Shown here: piece by piece, positions 34,760 to 43,001 of the stretch
Position numbering within the stretch: position 1 is the stretch's first letter
How the letters are laid out: each line of letters opens with the position of its first letter
Source: Bacillota bacterium
GTDB lineage: Bacteria > Bacillota > Sulfobacillia > Sulfobacillales > Sulfobacillaceae
Length of the DNA stretch: 55,084 bases
Direction of reading: 5' to 3'
Assembly: GCA_021797825.1 (NCBI GenBank)
Contig: JAJZZA010000016.1
Span: 1-55,084 of the forward strand
Translations under genes and position numbers: made by a program
The notes under the pieces: generated by a model
Told to the model about the DNA's origin: nothing
Database searches by the model: none
The model's input: only the letters and a program-made list of their open reading frames with translations

Positions 34760-36346
34760 ATGCCCTATGACGCCTTGCTCCTGCGGGCGCTGCAAACAAT
34801 TTGGGATCGGGAACTCATCGGCGCGCAATTGGAACGGGCCACTGCGGAGTCCGGCACCGTCTGGTTCGTCGGTCGCCAATCCGGCCGGCGCTTTACCCTG
34901 CTGACCGGCCTGGCGCCAGGTCTGGCGCGCTTGCACCGCACCTCGCGGGCGGTGCCCAAGGGCAGCACAGCGATTCCCTGGGCGACCCGGCTGCTGCCCG
35001 CGGTCATCGTAGGGGTTGCCGTGCCTCGGTTCGAACGGGTGGTGATGTTCTCCCTGGCCACCCGCAACGAGTGGGATCAATGGATCCCGGCGCAACTTGT
35101 CGTCGAGTTGGCCGGCCACCTCACCAATGTCATTTGGCTGGATGGGGCGGGTGTGGTGCAGGACGCGGTTCGCCGAGTTCCCCCCGGCTCCCGGGGCCGC
35201 GCGGTATGGCCGGGGCAGCCCTATACGCCGCCCCCGCGCGTGCCCGACCCGTGCGCCACCCGTCTGGCTTCCGACCTTCCCCCCTGGGCGCGGCTAGAGC
35301 TGGAGGAGGCGGGACCAGGGTTTTGGGAGCGGATGTGCCAGGACTGGGAAGCGGGCTTCCCGGCCGCCTACTGGCTGGAGGCACCCGGAGGCGGCACGGA
35401 CATCTGGGTCTACCCGCGCTCCGGCTGGCACGCCCGACCGGTGGATTCGCTGGAAGAGGCGTTGGACACCCTGTACCAGCTTCGGGAACAAAGCCAAGCC
35501 CTCCAACAGTTGCGCCGGGATCTCGCCTCCCGGCTCAATCGGCGCCGCGAGCAGCTGCTGACCAAAACTGCCCTCTATCAAGAGGTGCTGGCCGAGGATG
35601 GCGGAAAATGGCGGGAGCTTGGCGACTTGTGGCTGGCGTACCAATTCCAGTTTCGGGGCCTTCATCCCCCGGTTGAAGTCGCCGTGGACAGCTTGCGGCA
35701 ACCCGGAATGTCACTCACCCTTCGGCTCGAGGCCGAAACCACTCCCCAGGCCGAAGCCGCGGCCGCCTACAAACTGTTCAAGAAAATTAAAAGCCGCCAG
35801 GATGCGGCCGCGCGGCTGCTTCCCCTCGCCCGCCAAGAAATCGCCCGCCTTGACGAGGTGCTCGCGCAATCGGAAACGGCGCACGACCTGCAATGGTTTC
35901 GAACACGTCTGGCCGCTGAACCCGCGCAACTTACCCAGGAGGGCCGCCGGGCCTTTCACCGATTTACCAGCAGCGGGGGATTTGCTCTTTGGGTGGGCCG
36001 CAACCGCGAGGAAAACGACCTCTTAACCTTCAAAAAAACCCGCCCCGACGACATTTGGCTTCATGCCAAATCGGTTTCCGGTTCTCACGTCGTGCTGTTT
36101 TGCGGACGTCGCCAGCCCGCTTTGGATGACCTGTTGGATGCGGCCAATTTAGCCGTGTTTTACAGTCCCGCCAGCCAGTCGTCGCAGGTTCCGGTTGACT
36201 ACACCCGCCGCAAATTCGTGCGCAAGCGCCCCCATGCGCAACCTGGTCAAGTCCTTTATCAAAGGGAGAAAACCCTTTACATCACGCCCGACCCGGCGCG
36301 CCTCAAACGGCTTGGGGCGGTGAGCGAGAAACTCTTGGACCCCTAG
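34760..36346 (+). CDS. rqcH: Rqc2/RqcH homologue (NFACT family)
   Basis: From ATG 34760 the protein has 528 residues. It shows the NFACT-N region, a coiled-coil middle (about residues 235-275 and 330-385, rich in Gln, Arg and Leu), and the NFACT-R domain with DDIWLHAKSVSGSHVVL near residue 432 and YTRRKFVRKRP. RqcH binds stalled 50S subunits and directs alanine-tail addition in ribosome quality control. The family was formerly called fibronectin-binding protein. The frame opens at 34454, but the promoter and ribosome site fix the start at 34760. Confidence 0.9.
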   Translation: MPYDALLLRALQTIWDRELIGAQLERATAESGTVWFVGRQSGRRFTLLTGLAPGLARLHRTSRAVPKGSTAIPWATRLLPAVIVGVAVPRFERVVMFSLATRNEWDQWIPAQLVVELAGHLTNVIWLDGAGVVQDAVRRVPPGSRGRAVWPGQPYTPPPRVPDPCATRLASDLPPWARLELEEAGPGFWERMCQDWEAGFPAAYWLEAPGGGTDIWVYPRSGWHARPVDSLEEALDTLYQLREQSQALQQLRRDLASRLNRRREQLLTKTALYQEVLAEDGGKWRELGDLWLAYQFQFRGLHPPVEVAVDSLRQPGMSLTLRLEAETTPQAEAAAAYKLFKKIKSRQDAAARLLPLARQEIARLDEVLAQSETAHDLQWFRTRLAAEPAQLTQEGRRAFHRFTSSGGFALWVGRNREENDLLTFKKTRPDDIWLHAKSVSGSHVVLFCGRRQPALDDLLDAANLAVFYSPASQSSQVPVDYTRRKFVRKRPHAQPGQVLYQREKTLYITPDPARLKRLGAVSEKLLDP

Positions 36347-36356
36347 CGGCGAATCC

Positions 36357-36740
36357 TTAGGGGTCGCCCACCGCCCGGCCGCACTGCGGACAAAACCGGA
36401 CCGGTTCCGCCAGCACCGTTTGGCACGCTGGGCAGGAGAGGGTCGTCGACTTCGCCCCCTCCGCCGCCAAGTCGGCCTTCGCCGCCTCCAGGCGATGCAC
36501 GCTGTCCTCAATGCCTTGCAGCGCCGCCGCAATGTCCGCATCATGCAGATCGACCGTTCCGTGCTGCTGCACCGCATCGTACACCTGCCGGCCCAAGTCT
36601 TGAAAAGCCCGATCGGTTTCCTGTTGGGCCTGGTCCACACGCAGACGAAGCTTATTCATCGCCAATTGATAATCGACTTCCCGAGCGGCGGAATTAACCG
36701 CCGCCACCGCCTTGTTCTTCCAGTCTTGCCAGTTTGGCAT
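36357..36740 (-). CDS. Coiled-coil protein with C-terminal zinc ribbon
   Basis: From ATG 36740 the product has 127 residues. Residues 5-90 are helical and probably coiled coil (KNKAVAAVNSAAREVDYQL and beyond). The C terminus is a zinc ribbon with CPACQ and CPQCG. The frame is open to 36929, but the start is placed where AAAGGTGGGGGG precedes ATG. It converges on the NFACT gene, ten bases apart. The family is not recognised; a structural or nucleic-acid-binding role is possible. Confidence 0.7.
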   Translation of the reverse strand: MPNWQDWKNKAVAAVNSAAREVDYQLAMNKLRLRVDQAQQETDRAFQDLGRQVYDAVQQHGTVDLHDADIAAALQGIEDSVHRLEAAKADLAAEGAKSTTLSCPACQTVLAEPVRFCPQCGRAVGDP

Positions 36741-37136
36741 CCGTCCCCCCACCTTTCCTGCCCTTGCGGCCCTGTGGCCCGGAGGGTTGGCGCGACAAAC
36801 CGCGGCGTCCCTGGTGCCCGCGCCGGGGCCGAACGCATCTGCGGTGGCTGGCTCCCCCTGCCTGACGCCCCACCGCCCCCTCGCGATCACCCTAAGCGTA
36901 GCGCAAAGCGGCGGCCCGGTCGAGCCCAAAACCCGGCGGGGCCGGGCGTTTTAGGAATTTCGCCGGGATCGCCGCGCCAGCCGCGAACGCGGTGGCAACG
37001 GGCTTTTCCAAAAGCCCAGGGTTACCTTACCGCGGAGGGATCCGGCGCCACGCCGGCGCATACCGGTACAATAAACTGGTAGTTATTAGTGATTAGGGTC
37101 ATAGGGTACTGGGTTAGGTGTAAGCGACTAAAGTAT
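36741..37136 (+). other. Gene-free stretch with a short perfect hairpin
   Basis: About 400 bases without a supported gene. GGGCTTTT at 37000-37007 and AAAAGCCC at 37010-37017 form a perfect eight-base inverted repeat around two bases, a possible weak terminator on either strand. The sequence becomes AT-rich after 37070. Confidence 0.4.
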
Positions 37137-37139
37137 ATT

Positions 37140-37260
37140 TTGCAATACTACAGAATAGCTTGTATAATGAATTTGATTTTTGCAATTGATTCCGGGGGGT
37201 TGAACTCAACGGATAACGGACGCGGCAATCAGGGTCGAAGATTTCCTCATCGGCCTGTGC
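37140..37260 (+). pseudogene. Decayed LacI-type regulator remnant with its promoter
   Basis: The block 37151-37198 matches 50208-50255, the promoter and operator of the intact LacI gene, at 38 of 48 positions without gaps. It includes a perfect TATAAT at 37163-37168 and the ribosome-site region. Farther on, 37218-37240 matches 50294-50316, inside the LacI helix-turn-helix, at 18 of 23 positions, all differences being transitions. The offset changes by 19 bases between the blocks, removing the start codon region, and later sequence diverges. This is best read as a dead duplicate of that regulator. Confidence 0.65.
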
Positions 37261-37440
37261 ACGCATTGTCACCGCACCACGCCTCGTTGTTGGCCAAGAC
37301 CGCCGGACGCATCGGGCCGGCCCTCCGCGGCCAGCGGCGCGGGTCCGGGTTGAACCCGGCTCCGGGTGCGGCCCCGCTGCCACCGCAGCGGCCGCGCCTG
37401 AGACCCGCCGCCCCCGCTAGCGACGCTCCCTGGCATCGAA

Positions 37441-37479
37441 GCGGTTAACTGCCGACCATAGCGTACGGAGGCGGTTAAC
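37441..37479 (+). repeat. Pair of GCGGTTAAC direct repeats
   Basis: GCGGTTAAC occurs at 37441-37449 and again at 37471-37479, 30 bases apart, about three helical turns. Each contains the palindrome GTTAAC. They lie 75-110 bases upstream of the HdrB-like gene and could be a regulator site. Confidence 0.4.
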
Positions 37480-37550
37480 AATCAGAATATGCACAACAGT
37501 CGGAAGAAGGCCTGAGTTACGCTGCATCCCAGCAACCTAACCGGTATTTT

Positions 37551-37556
37551 AGGAGG
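37551..37556 (+). promoter_or_regulatory. Ribosome binding site of the HdrB-like gene
   Basis: A perfect AGGAGG is followed by TGAAGGG, the same context as at 45162-45174 before another gene of this block. Eight bases on from AGGAGG is ATC (37565), not ATG. The in-frame GTG at 37556 overlaps the site, and the next GTG codons are at 37595 and 37598. The true start is therefore uncertain. Confidence 0.6.
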
Positions 37557-38380
37557 TGAAGGGCATCTCTCAAGAAGACAAGAACCCCAGCAACGTGGTG
37601 CATTATGCGGGATGCCAAGCGGCCGTGGTGTTGCACGAGCGGTTTCTGTCGACAGAGCAGATTGCGGATGGTTTGGGCGTGGAAATGGAGCGATTGGCGC
37701 CAGACGATTGTTGTGGCGGCGTGGAAGACCCCCCCAATTTTTTTAGTGGGATTGTGGCCCCGCTGCGCATCATCGATTTGGCCGGCGAACACCAGCTGGT
37801 GACGTCGTGTCTCAGTTGTCTGGCTAACTTGCGGGGTGCCTTTAACCGCATGGAGCAAAACCCGGAGACACGGCGGCGGGCCATATTTTCCATGCAGGTG
37901 GTGGGTTATGAGGCCCCAGAATCCACCAGTGCGCGGCATCTGCTGGATCTCCTGGCCGAACAGAACCTCGCCCAGTTGATCGACACGCGGAAAACCACGG
38001 ATCTCGACGATTTTCCGGTGGCGCTCTATTACGGCTGTCGCAAAGCGGAATTGGCCGCCGGCACCGCGGCAGAACTGGAGTTGAGCCTAGAGCAGGCCGG
38101 AGCGCAAATTGTCCCATTTCCGGATGCCGAGAGCTGTTGCGGCGCGCCGAAAGGTTACGGCAACGGCCTGCCCGGCGGCAAAGGCCAAGAGGTGCTGAAA
38201 AAAGCCGCGCAAACCGGAGCACAGGCCGTGGTAACCGTTTGCGGCATGTGCCAGGCCAACTTGGAAAAACAACAAACCGATCTCTTGGTGATCCCGTTCC
38301 TGCAGCTCATGGCGGTGTCGCTGGGGATGGCTGACCCTAAAGTGTGGCTAAAGAAATTTGATTCTGTTGAGGGAGGTTGA
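37556..38380 (+). CDS. HdrB-like CCG-domain iron-sulfur protein
   Basis: Up to 274 residues. Two cysteine-rich CCG domains are complete: Cys20, CysCys52-53 and Cys85/88, then Cys161, CysCys194-195 and Cys229/232 (numbering from GTG 37556). The pattern matches heterodisulfide reductase subunit B, where each domain can bind a non-cubane cluster for disulfide or electron-transfer chemistry. No HdrA or HdrC gene is nearby. It lies directly upstream of the molybdopterin enzyme, so it is probably an electron-transfer partner. The start is uncertain (37556, a rare ATC at 37565, or 37595); MVHYAGC from 37595 would resemble other HdrB N termini. Confidence 0.85.
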   Translation: MKGISQEDKNPSNVVHYAGCQAAVVLHERFLSTEQIADGLGVEMERLAPDDCCGGVEDPPNFFSGIVAPLRIIDLAGEHQLVTSCLSCLANLRGAFNRMEQNPETRRRAIFSMQVVGYEAPESTSARHLLDLLAEQNLAQLIDTRKTTDLDDFPVALYYGCRKAELAAGTAAELELSLEQAGAQIVPFPDAESCCGAPKGYGNGLPGGKGQEVLKKAAQTGAQAVVTVCGMCQANLEKQQTDLLVIPFLQLMAVSLGMADPKVWLKKFDSVEGG

Positions 38381-38384
38381 AGGA

Positions 38385-40808
38385 ATGCCTGAAATCAAGC
38401 CCGACTATCGACCGCAAGAATCCACCAAAGATTACGATACCGTCCGGCGAACGACATGCACCAACCAATGTGAATCGGGTTGCGGCATGAAGATCTTCCT
38501 CAAGGAAGGTCGCATCGTGGACATTATGGGCGACGAGTCGCATCCTTTGAGCCGGGGCGGATTGTGCAGCAAGGGCACCAGCCAATTCCAACGCTATTAC
38601 GACCCCTTGCGCGTGCATTATCCGCAAATTCGCCAGTCCCTCGACGACCCTTTTCAGCGGGTCACCTGGGATGAAGCCATTGATTTTGTCGCTGAGCGTC
38701 TCACGCTGTTGGAACAGCGTTACGGACCGGAGGCGCTGGCTATCTTTCGAACCGGTCGCGCCTCCATGGGCCAAAAAGTCGGGGGCGGCCGGTTCGGCCA
38801 TTTGTTTGGCACCCCCAACGTTTTCGGACAAGGCCCCATTTGCTGCGAGAGTCCTGGCGCAGCCATGAACTATGTCTTCGGCGCAGAAGGTCTGGGCCGT
38901 CTCATGAATCCGAGCCCGGACTGGAAAAATGCCCGGTGCATTCTGATGGTGGGTACCGAAATGGCCTCGCAGGAGGTTATTACCTACCGGGCGATTTTGG
39001 ACGCCAAGGAGGCCGGAGCCAAGGTTATCGGGGTCGATTGCCGATTCAACTCATCCATGTCCAAGGCGGACCTCTTTTTGATGGTGCGCAACAACACCGA
39101 TACCGCGCTCTTCCTGGCGATGGCTAACGTCATCATTCAGGAAGGCCTGTACGATAAGCGGTTCGTAAACCAGTGGGTCTCCGGCTTTGAGGAATACAAG
39201 CAGGCCTGCGCGGAGTGGACGCTGGACAAGGCAGAACGGGTTACCATGGTGGATCGCAACCTGATCGTCAAAGCGGCCCGCCTGTTTGCGACCTCGAAGC
39301 CCGCGCTGGCCACCGGTTGCTTGGGCACGGCCCAGCAATACAACTCCAACAATACCAACCGTTCCATCGCGGCGCTGCTGGCCCTGACCGGCAATATTGG
39401 CATCAAGGGCGGCGGCTGGAACTGGTTGCACAACTGTCGGCCGCCTCTCTCTTACGGACATGATATCGACGATTTGCCCACCCCCAGACGGCCGGTGATT
39501 GCCGATAATCTGTTGCCCTGGGGAGACAATTCGGTTCCGGTGATTGTCAACGCCATGCTCCACGGCAAGCCGTATCCCATCCGCGGCCTGATCTGGAACG
39601 GCAACCATCTGCCGCAATTTCCCAATGTGACCAAGACCGAAAAGGCCTTGCGCAACAATCTCATTACGGTCCATCTGTCGATTTATCCCAACCACACCTA
39701 CCATTACGCGCATGCCGCCTTCCCCATCGCGATGGGCATGGAGACGGAAAGCATCTGTCATCACGGCAACAACCGCCTTATTCAATGGCACAACAAGGTG
39801 ATTGAATACCAGCACGAACATCGTCCGGACCTGTTCTTCTATGCCAAATTGGCCAAGAAACTAGGGTTTGGCGATAAATTCCCCTGGCTCGTCGACAATG
39901 ACACGGACGTGGACGAGAAGGCGTTTACCAACTGGCTGCTCAAAGAGGACCACATGACGGCGGGCATCAACTCCTTTAACTTGGATCCGGAGTGGAACCC
40001 TCGCGGCGGCATCATGTGGCCCGCGGAAACCGAGGAAGAGGCCACCTATCAGGATCCCGAGGCCACCTTGCGCGGCAAATGGATCATGTACCAGGAAGGG
40101 GACGTCTACCCTGGCAGCGACAAGCGGTTCCCGACTCCTTCCGGCAAGATCGAACTGGCCTCGCCGGCACTCGAGAAGCTGGGTTGGGACCGTGTCCCCC
40201 GTCACCGGGAGGGCAGCGAAACCTGGATTGCCAATCCGGAACGGGCAAAGAAGTATCCGATCTCGCTGAACACCTGCCGCATGACCTCCAGTTTTCATGA
40301 GGGGGGGCACTGGTGGCCGTGGGCCGATGAATTGGTACCCGACCGCTTCATCCAGATTCATCCGGAGCTGGCGCGGATTCTGGGCATTGAGGATGGCGAC
40401 ACGGTGATCCTCGAGAACGACCGCGGCAGTATCGACGGACCGGCTTGGGTCACCGAGATGGTGCCGGCCTGGGGCACCTGGGTCAACTTCGGCTTTGACC
40501 GGTATCAACCCTTCCATCCCTACGAGACCGTCAACGTCGTCATCGACGACATCATCAAAGATCCCGTCTATGGTCAGATCCAGTGGAAATCCATGGCCGT
40601 AAACGTCTACCGCAAGGGAGCGGATGGCGCCCAGGCGGCGGCAGACGTTCATGCCTATTTGACCAAAACTTATCCGAATCTGTTCAACGGTGAAGGCGTG
40701 CTGTTGGGAACCTACAAGGACCGCAACTGGGACTATGAAGAGAAAGAGCCTTGGCAGGATCCCTTTACGGAAAACGTTCCTGTCGCGGGCACCAAAGTCG
40801 GCAGGTAA
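38385..40808 (+). CDS. Molybdopterin oxidoreductase catalytic subunit (formate dehydrogenase/DMSO reductase superfamily)
   Basis: From ATG 38385 the protein has 807 residues. An N-terminal [4Fe-4S] site is formed by Cys25, Cys29, Cys33 and Cys61. Cys154 in ICCESPG aligns with the molybdenum-ligand position (SeCys or Cys in formate dehydrogenases). The C-terminal cofactor-binding domain carries EDGDTVILENDRG. There is no Tat signal, so the enzyme is predicted cytoplasmic. GGGAGG lies eight bases before the start. Formate is possible, but the substrate cannot be deduced, and no fdhD gene is in the window. It follows the HdrB-like gene by four bases and precedes a ferredoxin subunit. Confidence 0.88.
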   Translation: MPEIKPDYRPQESTKDYDTVRRTTCTNQCESGCGMKIFLKEGRIVDIMGDESHPLSRGGLCSKGTSQFQRYYDPLRVHYPQIRQSLDDPFQRVTWDEAIDFVAERLTLLEQRYGPEALAIFRTGRASMGQKVGGGRFGHLFGTPNVFGQGPICCESPGAAMNYVFGAEGLGRLMNPSPDWKNARCILMVGTEMASQEVITYRAILDAKEAGAKVIGVDCRFNSSMSKADLFLMVRNNTDTALFLAMANVIIQEGLYDKRFVNQWVSGFEEYKQACAEWTLDKAERVTMVDRNLIVKAARLFATSKPALATGCLGTAQQYNSNNTNRSIAALLALTGNIGIKGGGWNWLHNCRPPLSYGHDIDDLPTPRRPVIADNLLPWGDNSVPVIVNAMLHGKPYPIRGLIWNGNHLPQFPNVTKTEKALRNNLITVHLSIYPNHTYHYAHAAFPIAMGMETESICHHGNNRLIQWHNKVIEYQHEHRPDLFFYAKLAKKLGFGDKFPWLVDNDTDVDEKAFTNWLLKEDHMTAGINSFNLDPEWNPRGGIMWPAETEEEATYQDPEATLRGKWIMYQEGDVYPGSDKRFPTPSGKIELASPALEKLGWDRVPRHREGSETWIANPERAKKYPISLNTCRMTSSFHEGGHWWPWADELVPDRFIQIHPELARILGIEDGDTVILENDRGSIDGPAWVTEMVPAWGTWVNFGFDRYQPFHPYETVNVVIDDIIKDPVYGQIQWKSMAVNVYRKGADGAQAAADVHAYLTKTYPNLFNGEGVLLGTYKDRNWDYEEKEPWQDPFTENVPVAGTKVGR

Positions 40809-40823
40809 AGGGGAGGCAACAGG

Positions 40824-41432
40824 ATGCAAGACACGTTCACAAAGAAGAACCCATGGGAAGGACGGGACTCCCGAGTCACCCTTAAAGGCGGCAAGGTCCG
40901 TCTGGCTATGACCGTCGATATGGACCGTTGCATCGGCTGCTTCAGTTGTGAGATCTCTTGCAAAATGCAAAAAGATCTCCCGGTCGGCCCCCGGCTCATG
41001 CGGGTCATCCAGATCGGCCCGTACAAGGTCAAGGCTCACGGCAGCTATCAATTGCGCACCGCCTACGTGCCAATGAACTGTCGCCAGTGCGAACCCGCCC
41101 CGTGCATCGAGGTGTGTCCAACCGGGGCCATGCAGCGCCGAGAGCAGGACGGCATCGTTTTCGTCTCCGAGGAACTCTGCATCGGCTGCAAGAGTTGCAT
41201 CGCCGCCTGCCCGTTCGGAGCACCCCAACTCAACCCGAACACCGGCAAAGTGATCAAATGCGACTACTGCATGGACCGACTGGATCAAGATCTGCTGCCG
41301 GCCTGTGTCACCAAGTGCTCCATGGATGCGCTCCGCTTCGGAGACGTCAACGAACTCTCGACGCTCAACCGGGAGAAACATGTCCGCATGTTGACGGCGG
41401 ATTTGTTCAACTGGACCAAGAACCAGGTTTGA
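40824..41432 (+). CDS. Four-cluster ferredoxin subunit (NrfC/DmsB type)
   Basis: The 202-residue protein has four cysteine groups: CIGCFSCEISC at 36-46, CRQCEPAPCIEVC, CIGCKSCIAACPFG, and CDYCMDRLDQDLLPACVTKC. These are the four [4Fe-4S] sites of electron-transfer subunits paired with molybdopterin enzymes. No signal peptide is present, in line with a cytoplasmic complex. ATG 40824 follows GGGGAGG. It lies 15 bases after the catalytic subunit. It would carry electrons between the molybdenum subunit and the HdrB-like or flavin partners. Confidence 0.93.
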   Translation: MQDTFTKKNPWEGRDSRVTLKGGKVRLAMTVDMDRCIGCFSCEISCKMQKDLPVGPRLMRVIQIGPYKVKAHGSYQLRTAYVPMNCRQCEPAPCIEVCPTGAMQRREQDGIVFVSEELCIGCKSCIAACPFGAPQLNPNTGKVIKCDYCMDRLDQDLLPACVTKCSMDALRFGDVNELSTLNREKHVRMLTADLFNWTKNQV

Positions 41433-41445
41433 TGGAGGTGAAATC

Positions 41446-41700
41446 ATGAGTGGCGCGCCTTTTGTCGGTACGGTTACCGCAGTCCCTTTTCGCGTGCAGT
41501 ATGAAGATCATGACCAAGCGGATTTCTTCCGGGCGGAGGAAGCGCTGAAACAGGCGGGAATCCCCATTACGGGCCGCAAGGTGATGAGTGTTCCCCCGTA
41601 TCATGCGACCATTTTTGTTTCCCTGGCCGACGAGTCGAAAGCGGTCGAAGTTCTGCAGATGGCTGGAATCCGGACGTTTCCGGCGACACCGGTATATTAG
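41446..41700 (+). CDS. Unrecognised 84-residue protein in the molybdoenzyme operon
   Basis: I do not recognise this family. The sequence is soluble, with no cysteine, and alternates strand and helix: FVGTVTAVPFRVQYE, a helix around ADFFRAEEALKQAG, then RKVMSVPPYHATIFVSL and a helix ESKAVEVLQMAG. That is the order of a small ferredoxin-like or ACT-like fold. ATG 41446 follows GGAGGTGA. It is 13 bases after the ferredoxin gene and 17 before moeA, so it is cotranscribed. A chaperone or regulatory role for the molybdoenzyme is conceivable from position only. Confidence 0.72.
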   Translation: MSGAPFVGTVTAVPFRVQYEDHDQADFFRAEEALKQAGIPITGRKVMSVPPYHATIFVSLADESKAVEVLQMAGIRTFPATPVY

Positions 41701-41717
41701 GACGAGGAGGCGGCAAG

Positions 41718-43001
41718 ATGGGGCGGTCCACCGTGGAAGAATTGCAGCAATTGGTCTTGGCGGAGGTGGCGGTTCTGCCCGCTCCGGAGCGAGTGCCGCT
41801 CCCGCGCGCGCTCGGGCGGTGCCTGACCGAAGACCTCACCGCTCCCATCAATGTGCCTTTGTTCACCCGCTCCGCCGTCGACGGCTATGCCCTGCGCAGC
41901 GCGGATACGCGCGGCGCATCCGCCGCCTCGCCGGTCACGCTTACGCTGATCGAGAAAGTGACCACCGGACATGTCCCCCAGCGACCGCTTCATGCCGGCC
42001 AAACCGCCCTGACCACGACCGGCGCCATGCTGCCCGCGGGCGCTGATGCGGTGGTGCTGGTGGAAAAGGCAACCCAGCGGGACCAGACGGTGACGATTGA
42101 CCGGGAGATCGCCCCCGGCGAGCACATGTCGGTGACCGGAGAAGACTTCGCGGTTGGCGAGACGATTCTGCGGCAGGGACACGTGCTCCGCTTGGTGGAT
42201 GTGGCCGCTCTGGCCGCCCTCGGGGTGACCACGGTGCCGGTGGCCAGGCGTCCGCAGGTAGCGATATTTTCAACCGGAGACGAACTGGTTGCGCCGGGGG
42301 ACAGTTTGGGCCCGGCGCAAGTCTACGACGCCAACGCCTCCCTGTTGGAGGCGGCCGTGTTGGAGGCCGGCGGAGAGCCCCATCGCCTGGGCACCATCCC
42401 GGACCAGGCCGACCTGGTGGAGCATCGTATTTATCAGGCCTGCGCGAACGACGCCTTTGATCTGGTGGTGACCACCGGTGGCACCGGTGCCAGCCTGCTG
42501 GTCTTAGAGGGCCAGGATGTGGAAAACATCCACGACTTGATTCCCGGGGCACTGGCGAAACGGGGACGGCTGAAGAGCCACGGGCTGTTGATGGTTCCGG
42601 GCAAGCCCACCGCGTTCGGCGAAGTCGCCGGTACGCCGGTGTTTGCGCTGGCGGGGTGGCCTTACTCCGTCATCATGACGTTTCATCTGTTCGTCCGCCC
42701 GGCAATCCGCAAGATGGCCGGGCTGCCTCCGAGGCCGCCCAGCCGCGAGGTGTCCGCCCGCCTCAGTCAGGAGGTGGCAACGGAGCCCGGCGTCCGCAAG
42801 TACTTTCAGGTCCGTCTCGGCAGGCGGGAGGGGGAGGTTTGGGCGGATCCTTTGCTGCCCCCCCGGCCGCCCTCGGCGGCACGCACCATGCATCAAATGT
42901 TGCAGGGCACCGGGTACTTCCATCTGGACGGGGTTCACCAGTTGCGGGCAGGCCCCGGCGATGCGGTGCGGGTCGTGGTCGATGACCCCCTCTGGCAATG
43001 A
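41718..43001 (+). CDS. moeA: Molybdopterin molybdotransferase MoeA
   Basis: The 427-residue enzyme inserts molybdate into adenylylated molybdopterin. It shows the MoeA N-terminal domains (FTRSAVDGYALRSADT near residue 52, TGAMLPAGADAVV), the MogA-like domain with STGDELV and VTTGGTGAS, and the late motif PGKPTAFGEV. Length is typical. ATG 41718 follows GAGGAGG. It overlaps the radical SAM gene by four bases (ATGA), so cofactor maturation is cotranslated with the enzyme operon. Confidence 0.94.
   Translation: MGRSTVEELQQLVLAEVAVLPAPERVPLPRALGRCLTEDLTAPINVPLFTRSAVDGYALRSADTRGASAASPVTLTLIEKVTTGHVPQRPLHAGQTALTTTGAMLPAGADAVVLVEKATQRDQTVTIDREIAPGEHMSVTGEDFAVGETILRQGHVLRLVDVAALAALGVTTVPVARRPQVAIFSTGDELVAPGDSLGPAQVYDANASLLEAAVLEAGGEPHRLGTIPDQADLVEHRIYQACANDAFDLVVTTGGTGASLLVLEGQDVENIHDLIPGALAKRGRLKSHGLLMVPGKPTAFGEVAGTPVFALAGWPYSVIMTFHLFVRPAIRKMAGLPPRPPSREVSARLSQEVATEPGVRKYFQVRLGRREGEVWADPLLPPRPPSAARTMHQMLQGTGYFHLDGVHQLRAGPGDAVRVVVDDPLWQ

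Noticed and set aside
37345-37359. Perfect palindrome CCGGGTT-G-AACCCGG
   Set aside because: Isolated, with no T run and a one-base loop, in a very GC-rich leader where such pairs arise by chance.
37260-37550. Possible molybdenum-cofactor riboswitch or other leader RNA before the molybdoenzyme operon
   Set aside because: I could not match a riboswitch consensus by eye. A covariance-model search would be needed to claim one.
39861-41447. Minus-strand 528-codon frame
   Set aside because: It is antisense to the molybdopterin and ferredoxin subunits; the codon phase mirrors the real genes.
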